64,000 nucleotides of DNA, taken from the NCBI GenBank assembly GCA_014190675.1, contig BJGT01000007.1:1-64000 (forward strand), read 5' to 3'. Below the pieces are notes generated by a model. It saw nothing but the letters and a program-made list of their open reading frames with translations, was not told the DNA's origin and made no database searches. Numbering within the stretch: the first letter of the stretch is position 1; the number at the start of each line of letters is the position of its first letter. This document shows positions 47,133 through 55,024 of this stretch, piece by piece. Made by a program: the position numbers and the translations under genes. The DNA comes from Comamonadaceae bacterium. GTDB taxonomy: Bacteria > Pseudomonadota > Gammaproteobacteria > Burkholderiales > Burkholderiaceae_C.

Positions 47133-48131
47133 TCACTCAGGCTTGATGTCCGCTGCCTTGACCACCTTGGTCCACTGCACCAACTCTTGTTTGAAAAATG
47201 CGTCGAAAGTTTCTGGCTTGCCGGGTTTGGCACTGTTCATGCCGGCATTGGCAAGTGCCTGGCCGAAATCGTCCTGTACCAAAATTTTATTGACTTCGTT
47301 GACCAATTTATCGATCACCGCCGGTGGTGTGCCCCTGGGCGCCAGCAAGCCAAGCCACTGGTCCACTTCAAAATCTTGCACGCCGGCCTCGGCCATGGTG
47401 GGCACCTGTGGCAAGCCCGGCATGCGTTGGGGACTGGTAACCGCCAGTGCGCGCAATTTGCCTGCTTTAATTTGCGGCAAGGCCACAGCGGCGTTGGCAA
47501 ACTGGTAGTCAATACGCCCGGCGATTTGGTCTGTGATGGCCGCAGGCGCGCCGGTGTAGGGAATGTGAATCACAGATAAATTGAGCCGCGATTTGAGCAA
47601 TTCGCCGGTCAGGTGCGCCGGCGAGCCGATACCGGCCGAGGCGTAGCTCAGAGCGCCGGGCTTGGCGCGCGCGGTTTTGATCAGGTCTTCCAGCGTAGTG
47701 ATGTTGCTGTTGGGGTGAACGACCAACACCAGCGGCCCATAGGCCAAAATGGCAACCCGTTCGAGATCCTTGACGGCATCGAAGGGCATGGGCGCGCGCA
47801 TGGCGGTGTTGATGGTCAAGGCGCTGGTGGTGAAGAGCAGGGTGTAGCCGTCGGCGCTGGCTTTGACCACCTGGTCTGCGCCAATGTTGCCCCCGGAACC
47901 GAGTTTGTTTTCCACCACAAAGGGCTGCCCAAGGCTGGTTTGCAGGCGGCTGCCCAGTTGGCGTGCCGCCACATCGACCAGGCCACCTGCTGGCCAGGGC
48001 ACCACAACGCGAACAGGTTTACTGGGGTAGCTTTGCGCCTGGGCTTGAAACAAGCAAGCCACAAGAATATTGGTGGCTAGCAGCAGGCTGCGCAGTGCAA
48101 CATGACGGGGAGTCGGTAGCTTGGTTTGCAT
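47133..48131 (-). CDS. second Bug/TctC-family solute-binding protein
   Basis: 332 aa with a Sec signal peptide (LRSLLLATNILVACLFQAQAQ). Hallmarks VRVVVPWPAGGLVDVAARQLG, VVENKLGSGGNIG, and IHIPYTGAPAA. It differs enough from the adjacent Bug protein to suggest a distinct ligand rather than recent duplication. AAAGG precedes ATG 48131. It lies 33 bp downstream of the GntR stop, so a GntR-Bug-Bug transcript is likely. Confidence 0.9.
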   Translation of the reverse strand: MQTKLPTPRHVALRSLLLATNILVACLFQAQAQSYPSKPVRVVVPWPAGGLVDVAARQLGSRLQTSLGQPFVVENKLGSGGNIGADQVVKASADGYTLLFTTSALTINTAMRAPMPFDAVKDLERVAILAYGPLVLVVHPNSNITTLEDLIKTARAKPGALSYASAGIGSPAHLTGELLKSRLNLSVIHIPYTGAPAAITDQIAGRIDYQFANAAVALPQIKAGKLRALAVTSPQRMPGLPQVPTMAEAGVQDFEVDQWLGLLAPRGTPPAVIDKLVNEVNKILVQDDFGQALANAGMNSAKPGKPETFDAFFKQELVQWTKVVKAADIKPE

Positions 48132-48164
48132 GGCAGTGCCTTTCAGTGGTAGTTGCAAGGATCG

Positions 48165-48902
48165 TTAAAGCGTGAGCTGCATCTCGAATTGGATGAAATC
48201 ACCCCGGTAGGTAATCTGTCCGAGGTACAAAACCGTGCCGTCCGGAGCGAGGCAAATACGACGCACTTCAGCCACCGGCGAACCTACTGGAACCTGGATC
48301 AGGCGGGCGATTTCGACATCGGCCGTCGAAATGCGCAAGCTCTGGCGGGCCTTGGCGATGTTCACTTTGGGCAGGTCCATCATGACCGGGATCACGGTTT
48401 CTTGGCGAAAGCGTTTGGGCGCCTGGCGGAAGACTCGTTGGTCTATAAAAATCGACGCTGCGCAGTAGGCTTGACCATCACGCGAATGCACCCGGCGCAT
48501 ATAGTGGTAAGCAGGTGCTGCATTGCCGTCCCTGGGGGTGAGCGGCGGTTGCACACCGGCTTCTTCCAGTAAGGTGAGCTCGGGTTTGTCATTGCGGTAG
48601 GCGTCGGCCAGCCCGCGCAAAGAGGTTTCTAGCGTGAGCGAGCGTTCGGTACGCACTTGCTCGGTGACAAAGGTACCGCGCCCGCGCTGGGGTAGCAGAA
48701 GGCCCTCGCGCGTGAGTATGTCAATGGCTTGGCGCACGGTGACGCGGGCTACCTGAAATTCGGCCACCAAGGCCTCCAGCGAAGGCACTTTGGTACCCGG
48801 CTCCCACAGCCTGCGCAGCACGCGCTGGCGCAGCAAATCCGCCAGCTGGGCATACAGCGGAACCGGGCTGGCGGGGAAGATGGGATGAGCCGAGTTCTGC
48901 AT
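48165..48902 (-). CDS. GntR-family transcriptional regulator with UTRA domain
   Basis: 245 aa. N-terminal winged helix: PLYAQLADLLRQRVLRRLWEPGTKVPSLEALVAEF and VARVTVRQAIDILTREGLL, with the wing QRGRGTFV (residues about 12-78). The C-terminal HutC/UTRA ligand-binding domain includes VHSRDGQAYCAASIFIDQRVF. Divergent from the sulfatase gene and upstream of the two Bug genes, so it likely controls both by sensing the transported compound. No Shine-Dalgarno precedes ATG 48902, and a TATAAA box sits 7 nt from it. Confidence 0.9.
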   Translation of the reverse strand: MQNSAHPIFPASPVPLYAQLADLLRQRVLRRLWEPGTKVPSLEALVAEFQVARVTVRQAIDILTREGLLLPQRGRGTFVTEQVRTERSLTLETSLRGLADAYRNDKPELTLLEEAGVQPPLTPRDGNAAPAYHYMRRVHSRDGQAYCAASIFIDQRVFRQAPKRFRQETVIPVMMDLPKVNIAKARQSLRISTADVEIARLIQVPVGSPVAEVRRICLAPDGTVLYLGQITYRGDFIQFEMQLTL

Positions 48903-48909
48903 CAAAAAC

Positions 48910-48938
48910 TTTATAGTTCTATCTATAGTAACATGTTG
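48910..48938. promoter_or_regulatory. candidate operator between GntR and sulfatase genes
   Basis: TATAG, 6 nt, CTATA (48912-48927) forms an inverted repeat, followed by the palindrome AACATGTT (48930-48937). Both lie in the 106-bp divergent intergenic region, next to the GntR start, and are AT-rich against the local background. Plausible binding sites for the GntR protein; not demonstrated. Confidence 0.35.
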
Positions 48939-49008
48939 CCACAAAGGTCTGTATGCGCCGCACGCGGCTGCTCGGCGCCGGACTGCATCGACACTGTAAG
49001 GCGCACCC

Positions 49009-50544
49009 ATGAAGACGATATTTGTACTTTTTGATTCGCTGGTGCGTAATGCGCTGGAGTGCTACGGCGGTAGTGCGGTGGCCACACCACAGTTCCAGCG
49101 CTTTGCCCAAAGGGCAGTAACCTTTGACAACCATTACGTCGGCAGCTTGCCATGCATGCCGGCCCGGCGCGATTTACATACCGGGCGCCTTAATTTTTTA
49201 CACCGTAGCTGGGGTGCGCTGGAGCCCTTTGACCAATCCTTCTCCGAATTGCTACGCGCCCGGGGTACGTATACGCACCTGATCTCGGACCATTACCACT
49301 ACTGGGAGGATGGCGGGGCGACTTACCACAACCGCTATTCTTCGTGGGAATTTATCCGGGGCCAGGAGTGGGACAAATGGAAGGCCATGGTGCAACCGCC
49401 CTTGGAGCGTTTCAGGCAGATGTACCACCCCATGCAGCAGCCCGAAGGCCCTAACGATGGCCGCTTGCAAGCCATGGTGAACCGGCAGCACATGAAAGAA
49501 GAGGCTGATTTTTGCTGCCCGCGCACTTTCAAGGCTGGCTTTGACTTTTTGGATACCAACCGCGACGCTGACAACTGGGTGCTGCATCTCGAGTGCTTCG
49601 ACCCGCATGAGCCCTTTGCCTCGCCGGCGCGTTTTCGCGAGGCTTACCCCACGGGCTATACCGGTCCGATACTAGATTGGCCGCGCTACAAGTGCTGCGA
49701 GGAAACTGCGCTCGAGGTGCAGGAAATGCGGGCCAACTATGCGGCCTTGCTCAGCATGTGCGACGAGTACTTTGGCCGATTGCTCGACTACATGGATCGC
49801 CACGCCATGTGGGCGGACACCACGTTGATCCTCAGCACTGACCATGGCTTTTTGTTGGCCGAGCACGACTGGTGGGGCAAGAACCGCATGCCATTTTTTA
49901 ATGAAATTGCGCATATTCCGCTGATGATTGCGCATCCGGCTTTTGCAGCGCAGGCTGGCCAGCGGCGCCAGGCCTTGACGCAAACCACCGACCTGATGCC
50001 CACCTTGCTGGCGCTGCATGGGGTCAAACCCCCGACCACGGTGGAAGGCCACTCGCTATTGCCACTGTTGGAGCAGGACATGCCCTTGCGCGAGGCGGCG
50101 ATCTACGGCATGTTTGGCGCCGCGACCAATATCACCGACGGGCGCTACACCTATTTCCGCTATCCGCGGGACATGACCCGACAGGACTTGTATGAGTACA
50201 CCTTGATGCCCATGCACCTCAAGTCCATGTTTGCGGTGGCCGACCTGGCCCAGGCCGAGCTGGCACGCGGCTTTAATTTCACCCAGGGCGTGCCGCTGCT
50301 CAAAGTGCCGGCGCGGCGCAATGCGAAAGGCCAACCGGTGGGGCATACAGGGCAGGGAAGTGGCTATGAAGACACGACGACCGTGCTGTTTGACCTTGTC
50401 GCAGACCCCGAGCAATTGCAGCCTATCCGGGATGAGGCAGTGCAACAGCGCTTGATGGCGCAGGTCGCTTTGTTGATGGAAAAAAACGATGCGCCTCCCG
50501 AAGCCTTTTTACGGCTCGATTTGCCTGTGCCTGCCAAGCCCTGA
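49009..50544 (+). CDS. formylglycine-dependent sulfatase/phosphonate ester hydrolase family
   Basis: 511 aa alkaline-phosphatase-superfamily sulfatase. Modification site CMPAR (Cys49), which formylglycine-generating enzyme would convert. Metal-ligand stretches FDSLVRNALECYG at the N-terminus (first Asp) and LSTDHGFLLAEHDWWGKNRMPF (Asp-His). No signal peptide, so a cytoplasmic enzyme that would act after uptake. Substrate not deducible: sulfate ester, or phosphonate monoester as in some relatives. Divergent from the GntR gene, suggesting co-regulation with the two Bug transport proteins. Confidence 0.9.
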   Translation: MKTIFVLFDSLVRNALECYGGSAVATPQFQRFAQRAVTFDNHYVGSLPCMPARRDLHTGRLNFLHRSWGALEPFDQSFSELLRARGTYTHLISDHYHYWEDGGATYHNRYSSWEFIRGQEWDKWKAMVQPPLERFRQMYHPMQQPEGPNDGRLQAMVNRQHMKEEADFCCPRTFKAGFDFLDTNRDADNWVLHLECFDPHEPFASPARFREAYPTGYTGPILDWPRYKCCEETALEVQEMRANYAALLSMCDEYFGRLLDYMDRHAMWADTTLILSTDHGFLLAEHDWWGKNRMPFFNEIAHIPLMIAHPAFAAQAGQRRQALTQTTDLMPTLLALHGVKPPTTVEGHSLLPLLEQDMPLREAAIYGMFGAATNITDGRYTYFRYPRDMTRQDLYEYTLMPMHLKSMFAVADLAQAELARGFNFTQGVPLLKVPARRNAKGQPVGHTGQGSGYEDTTTVLFDLVADPEQLQPIRDEAVQQRLMAQVALLMEKNDAPPEAFLRLDLPVPAKP

Positions 50545-50719
50545 AATCCGCGATGTCTTGGCATGGGTGTGCGAGCGCTTGGCCCCCGGGTTGCCCGGCC
50601 GCTCAGATTGTGCAGGGTGATGGTTGGTCGTCCAGTAACCAGCATGGTCCAACAATTTGAAACGCGTGCCTCAGCAGAGCATGGGCTTTCACAAGCCTTT
50701 ACACGCTGTCTTCACAAGC

Positions 50720-50748
50720 TTGCGATTTCCTGGAAATTGGCTCAAAAT
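50720..50748 (+). promoter_or_regulatory. weak promoter candidate for the secreted TPR gene
   Basis: TTGCGA (50720-50725), 17 nt, CAAAAT (50743-50748), each a 4/6 consensus match, about 85 nt before ATG 50834 in a 289-bp gap with no recognised gene. The spacing is right but the hexamers are poor. Confidence 0.25.
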
Positions 50749-50833
50749 CGTCCTTACCCGACTTGCTGATCAAGCCTGTTTTACGGGGTTGATGTCTGAT
50801 TACGAGTGCGCCACTGACCTTGAGGTGATTGAA

Positions 50834-51520
50834 ATGTCTATTTGTTTTATTCGTTTGTCCGTAAAACGCCTGTGCGCCCTGGCCTGCGCATCGACCCTTG
50901 CCCTCGGCTTGGGTTTAGCTAGGCCCGTCGCTGCGGAGCAAGTCACGCTTGACCGCGAGCAAGCCCTGCTGGCCCTAGACCATGCCGACCCATTGCGGCG
51001 GCTGGAGGGCATGGTTGGGCTGGCAAACACCGGCGGAGCCGGCGACGCCGAGGCCCTGATGCCGCGTCTGCTCGACGCCGACCCAAGCCTGCGCCAGGCC
51101 GCCGTGGTGATCATCTGGCGATTGTGGGGCCGCTCTGGTGACGCCGCCATCGATGCACTCTACCAACAGGGTATGGGCTTGATGCAGTCTGGCAATTTGC
51201 CCAAGGCAGTGGCGGTGTTCAGCGACATCATCAGCCAGCGCCCTGCCTTCGCCGAGGCATGGAACAAGCGCGCGACCATCTACTACATGCTCGACCAGCA
51301 CGACCTGTCGATAAAAGACTGCGAAGAGGTTCTCAAGCGTGTGCCCAACCATTTCGGCGCCCTGTCGGGGTATTCGCAGATGCTGGCCGAAAAAGATCAG
51401 CCCGAGCGGGCCCTGGAGCTACTAGAGCGCGCCTATCGTGTGAACCCAAACACGAGCGCTGAGCCCATGATCGACGGCCTGCGCCTGCGGATCGAGGCCA
51501 AGCGCAAGGCGTCGACCTGA
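50834..51520 (+). CDS. secreted tetratricopeptide repeat protein
   Basis: 228 aa precursor with a signal peptide (KRLCALACASTLALGLGLARPVAA, cleaved before EQ). A HEAT-like Ala-rich segment (DPLRRLEGMVGLANTGGAGDAEALMPRLLDADPSLRQAA) is followed by TPR units (LYQQGMGLMQSGNLPKAVAVFSDII, FAEAWNKRATIYYMLDQHDLSIKDCEEVL, FGALSGYSQMLAEKDQPERALELLERAY). GAGGTG precedes the ATG. The frame is open upstream to 50657 but without homology. Function unknown, presumably periplasmic protein-protein interaction. Confidence 0.82.
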   Translation: MSICFIRLSVKRLCALACASTLALGLGLARPVAAEQVTLDREQALLALDHADPLRRLEGMVGLANTGGAGDAEALMPRLLDADPSLRQAAVVIIWRLWGRSGDAAIDALYQQGMGLMQSGNLPKAVAVFSDIISQRPAFAEAWNKRATIYYMLDQHDLSIKDCEEVLKRVPNHFGALSGYSQMLAEKDQPERALELLERAYRVNPNTSAEPMIDGLRLRIEAKRKAST

Positions 51521-51582
51521 GCCGCGGTCTTGGGTATTTCGCTGAGGGCACGAGAACGGGATTGCGCACTGGCCCGTGCCAC

Positions 51583-53124
51583 TCAGATCACCAATTCAAT
51601 CAGGAAGGGCCCGGTCCGGGCGATGCTGTGTGCCATCAGGTCCGCCACTTGGCCCAGCGTCGTGGCCTGTGCGGCTTCCACGCCCATAGCCTCGGCCAAT
51701 TTCACCCAGCCGATCTCGGGATTGCTGAGGTCCAGCATGTTCATCGCCGTCGGCCCCGGGTTGGCGCCAACGCCCTGATATTCTCCGATCAAGATCTGGT
51801 ATTTTCGGTTGGAGAGGATGATCGTCGTCACCGGCAGTTTTTCCCGTGCCTGAGTCCAAAGCCCCTGCACCGTGTACAAAGCCGAGCCATCTGCCTGTAG
51901 CGCGATGACGCGCCGTCCTCCGCCCCCGATCGCAGCCCCTGTCGCCAGCGGTACCCCGCAGCCGATGGCGCCGCCGGTGATCTGCAGCCAGTCATGCTTG
52001 GGCGAAGCGTGGGTGTGCGAAAAAAAGCCGCGGCCGTAGCTCACAGCCTCATCCACGATGATGGCGCCTTCCGGCATCAGCGCCGCAACGGTGCGGGCTA
52101 ACCCCTCGGGCGTGGGTGAGCCGCGTTCGACCTGCGGGCGGGGGCCAGGATCGGGCATTTGCGCATGCGGGGCCTTGAGCTCCTCGGCCAGCGCTCGCAG
52201 CGCGGACTCCGCATCCTGCTCGGGCCGGGTCAGCTCGGTGATGGATGCGCCTTCGGGGTAGTGCTTCGACGGCAGCTTGGGATACGCGAAGAAGCCGATC
52301 GGTGCCTTGGCGCCGACCAGGATGATGTGTTCCACCGCCGCCAGATTCTTGATCGCCAATTCGGCGGAGTAGGGCACGCGCTCCAATTGCAGCCGACCCT
52401 GGCCACGCTGGAACTTCGCATTGGAGGTTTCGCCCAGCAGCCTGGCACCGGTCGCTAACGCAATTCGGTTGGCCTGGATTTGCGCCCCCTCGCTGGTGCC
52501 CATGGTCCCACCCAGCAGCACGAGTACATTGGTCTTGGAGCGCAGCACGCGCGCCGCATTGCGTACGGCCTGCATCTCGGCTTGGGGCACGCTGTACAGG
52601 GGCAGGGCATCGGCCACCACGCCGCCCTCATCCCAGCAGGTGTCAGAAGGCAGAATCAAGGTGGCGATCTGCCCGGGCGAGGTGCGTGCCGCGTGCACTG
52701 CAGTTGCGGCATCGGCGCCAACCTCGGAGGCCTTCGTACTGGTTCGAACCCAGTGCGAGACGCTACGGGCTAAGCCCTCGGTGTCGGCAGTCAGCGGCGC
52801 ATCAAAGGGTCGGTGGTAGCTTGCTTGGTCACCCACGCAATTCACGATGCCGGAGCGGGCACGCCGGGCGTTGTGCAGGTTGGCCAGGCCATTGCCGAGG
52901 CCAGGGCCGCAATGCAGCAGTGTTGCCGCGGGCTTACCCGTCATGCGCCAATAGCCATCCGCAGCGCCAGTGACTACATTCTCTTGCAGGCCCAGCACGC
53001 AACGCATTCCGGGAATGCGGTCGAGCGCGGCAACGAAATGCATCTCGCTGGTGCCGGGGTTGGCAAAACACAGTTCCACGCCGCTATTGAGCAGGCTGTG
53101 CACAAGGCTTTCGGCACCATTCAC
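51583..53124 (-). CDS. TPP-dependent enzyme, acetolactate synthase/benzoylformate decarboxylase-like
   Basis: 513 aa thiamine-diphosphate enzyme. N-terminal Pyr domain with LCFANPGTSEMHFVAALD and the TPP-activating Glu in LQENVVTGAADGYWRM. C-terminal PP domain with ADGSALYTVQGLWTQAREKLPV and ILSNRKY, the GDG...N-type metal motif. The PP domain reads more like benzoylformate decarboxylase than IlvB, and no regulatory subunit is nearby, so a 2-keto acid decarboxylase is as likely as an acetolactate synthase. GTG start after an AGGGGAA ribosome-binding site. Divergent from the acyl-CoA operon. Confidence 0.85.
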   Translation of the reverse strand: MNGAESLVHSLLNSGVELCFANPGTSEMHFVAALDRIPGMRCVLGLQENVVTGAADGYWRMTGKPAATLLHCGPGLGNGLANLHNARRARSGIVNCVGDQASYHRPFDAPLTADTEGLARSVSHWVRTSTKASEVGADAATAVHAARTSPGQIATLILPSDTCWDEGGVVADALPLYSVPQAEMQAVRNAARVLRSKTNVLVLLGGTMGTSEGAQIQANRIALATGARLLGETSNAKFQRGQGRLQLERVPYSAELAIKNLAAVEHIILVGAKAPIGFFAYPKLPSKHYPEGASITELTRPEQDAESALRALAEELKAPHAQMPDPGPRPQVERGSPTPEGLARTVAALMPEGAIIVDEAVSYGRGFFSHTHASPKHDWLQITGGAIGCGVPLATGAAIGGGGRRVIALQADGSALYTVQGLWTQAREKLPVTTIILSNRKYQILIGEYQGVGANPGPTAMNMLDLSNPEIGWVKLAEAMGVEAAQATTLGQVADLMAHSIARTGPFLIELVI

Positions 53125-53354
53125 ACGAATTCCCCTAAAAGGCTTTCATTTTATCGACGGCGCCTTCGCGGTGATGGTCATTCACTGCAGAACATTTTTT
53201 AGGCGCTGAAAACTCTTTGTTCAATGTCTTATCAGCTCAAGCCGGGCCTGGGCTGAGTTCTTATAAGATGGGGGCAGACCGTGCCTGAGCTGGTCATGCC
53301 GGCAGATTTGGCATGCCCTGACACCAGCTTGGCAGCATACCGAGGAGTTTGTCG

Positions 53355-54980
53355 ATGTCAGTGATAGAGAGCCAGCTTGACACGCTTGGCCAAGCTTTCG
53401 TGCGCAACCGCGATGACATGCTGGGAGCGCTGGCGCAGGTTCGTGCGGTCGAAGGTCGGGTGCGGGCCGCCGAGGCCGAGAAAAAACCCAGATTTCACAA
53501 GCGTGGCCAGCTGATGCCGCGCGAGCGCGTCAACCTGCTGCTCGACCGCGGCACACCGTTTCTGGAAATCTCCACTCTGGCCGGTTACCAGCAGCATGAC
53601 GACAAAGACGGCTCGCTGGCCGGGGGCAACAGCATTTGCGGTATCGGCTATGTGTGCGGCGTGCGGGCCATGGTGACTGCCTCCAACAGCGCCATCAAGG
53701 GGGGCACGATCACGCCCTGGGGTCTGCGCAAAACCCTGCGCATGCAGGACATTGCCATGAAGCAAAAACTGCCCATCATCAGCCTGCTGGAATCGGGCGG
53801 CGCCAACCTGCTGTACCAGGCCGACATCTTCATTGACGGCGGTACCACCTTTGCCAACCAGGCCTTGTTGTCCGCAGCGGGTGTTCCGCAAATCACGGTG
53901 GTGCACGGCTCCAGCACCGCGGGCGGGGCCTATGTGCCGGGCCTGTCAGACTACACCATCATGGTGCGCAAAAACGCTAAGGTATTTTTGGCGGGTCCGC
54001 CGCTGCTCAAAGCGGCTACCGGAGAGATCGCCGAAGACGAGGCGCTCGGCGGCGCCGAAATGCATTCGCAGATCAGCGGTACCAGTGAGTTCCTGGCCGA
54101 AAGCGATGCCGACGGCATACGCCTAGCGCGCGAGATCCTGGCCAGCCTGGACTGGAACAAACACCGCCCGGCGTTGCCCCAAACAGCGGTGCGGCCACCG
54201 CTTTACAGCCCCGGGGAACTGTGCGGCGTGGTGCCGCTGGACTACCGCCAGCCCTATGATTGCCGCGAGGTGATTGCCCGCCTTGTGGACGGTAGCGAGT
54301 TTTTGGATTTCAAGACCGAATACGACAGCCACACGATTTGTGGCAGGGCCCATATCCACGGCATGGCGGTGGGTATTGTTGCCAACAACGGCCCCATCAC
54401 AGCCAAGGGTGCGACCAAGGCCGCGCAGTTCATGCAGTTGTGCGACCAGGGGGATATTGCCTTGGTATTTTTGATGAACACAACCGGCTATATGGTGGGT
54501 ACCGAGAGCGAGCAGGGTGGCATCGTCAAGCACGGCAGCAAAATGATCCAGGCGGTGGCCAATGTGCGGGTGCCCCGCATCACACTGGTGATAGGCGCAT
54601 CCTTTGGCGCAGGTAATTACGGCATGTCGGGGCGAGGCTTTCGGCCTGACTTTATTTTCGCCTGGCCCAATGCGCGCACCGCCGTCATGGGCGGCGAGCA
54701 GGCGGCCAAGGTGCTGTCGATTGTCAACCGCGAAAAAATCATCAAGGAGGGGCGCCAACCTAGCGCCCAAGAGGAAAGCAAATTTGCTGCCATGGAAGCT
54801 GCGGTGATTGGTCAATTTGACCGCGAGTCGCAAGCCCTGGCCGGAACCGCCCGCCTGTATGACGACGGTCTGATCGATCCGCGTGATACACGCCGGGTGC
54901 TGGCCATGACCCTGTCGATTTGCCGTGAGGGTCGCACCCGGGTCTTGCAAGCCAACAGCTACGGCGTGGCCCGTTTTTGA
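53355..54980 (+). CDS. acyl-CoA carboxylase beta (carboxyltransferase) subunit
   Basis: 541 aa, crotonase-fold carboxyltransferase of the methylcrotonyl-/geranyl-/propionyl-CoA carboxylase type. N-terminal RGQLMPRERVNLLLDRGTPFLEIS, oxyanion-hole stretches VHGSSTAGGAYVPGLSD and GASFGAGNYGMSGRGFRPDF. ATG 53355 is 7 nt after GAGGAG. Closest in feel to MccB/AtuC (branched acyl-CoA) but specificity is not provable. First gene of the operon running to 61.0 kb. Confidence 0.9.
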   Translation: MSVIESQLDTLGQAFVRNRDDMLGALAQVRAVEGRVRAAEAEKKPRFHKRGQLMPRERVNLLLDRGTPFLEISTLAGYQQHDDKDGSLAGGNSICGIGYVCGVRAMVTASNSAIKGGTITPWGLRKTLRMQDIAMKQKLPIISLLESGGANLLYQADIFIDGGTTFANQALLSAAGVPQITVVHGSSTAGGAYVPGLSDYTIMVRKNAKVFLAGPPLLKAATGEIAEDEALGGAEMHSQISGTSEFLAESDADGIRLAREILASLDWNKHRPALPQTAVRPPLYSPGELCGVVPLDYRQPYDCREVIARLVDGSEFLDFKTEYDSHTICGRAHIHGMAVGIVANNGPITAKGATKAAQFMQLCDQGDIALVFLMNTTGYMVGTESEQGGIVKHGSKMIQAVANVRVPRITLVIGASFGAGNYGMSGRGFRPDFIFAWPNARTAVMGGEQAAKVLSIVNREKIIKEGRQPSAQEESKFAAMEAAVIGQFDRESQALAGTARLYDDGLIDPRDTRRVLAMTLSICREGRTRVLQANSYGVARF

Positions 54981-55024
54981 GCTGCGGCCTCCTCGATTGC
55001 CCACACCTGTGCCCCCCAACCACG

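Noticed and set aside
46063-48131. Adjacent Bug genes as a recent tandem duplication
   Set aside because: Their sequences and signal types differ too much (Tat-like versus Sec).
53236-53267. Short hairpin and TATAAG upstream of the acyl-CoA operon as a terminator or promoter
   Set aside because: The hairpin has a bulge and no T-run, and TATAAG has no -35 at a suitable distance.
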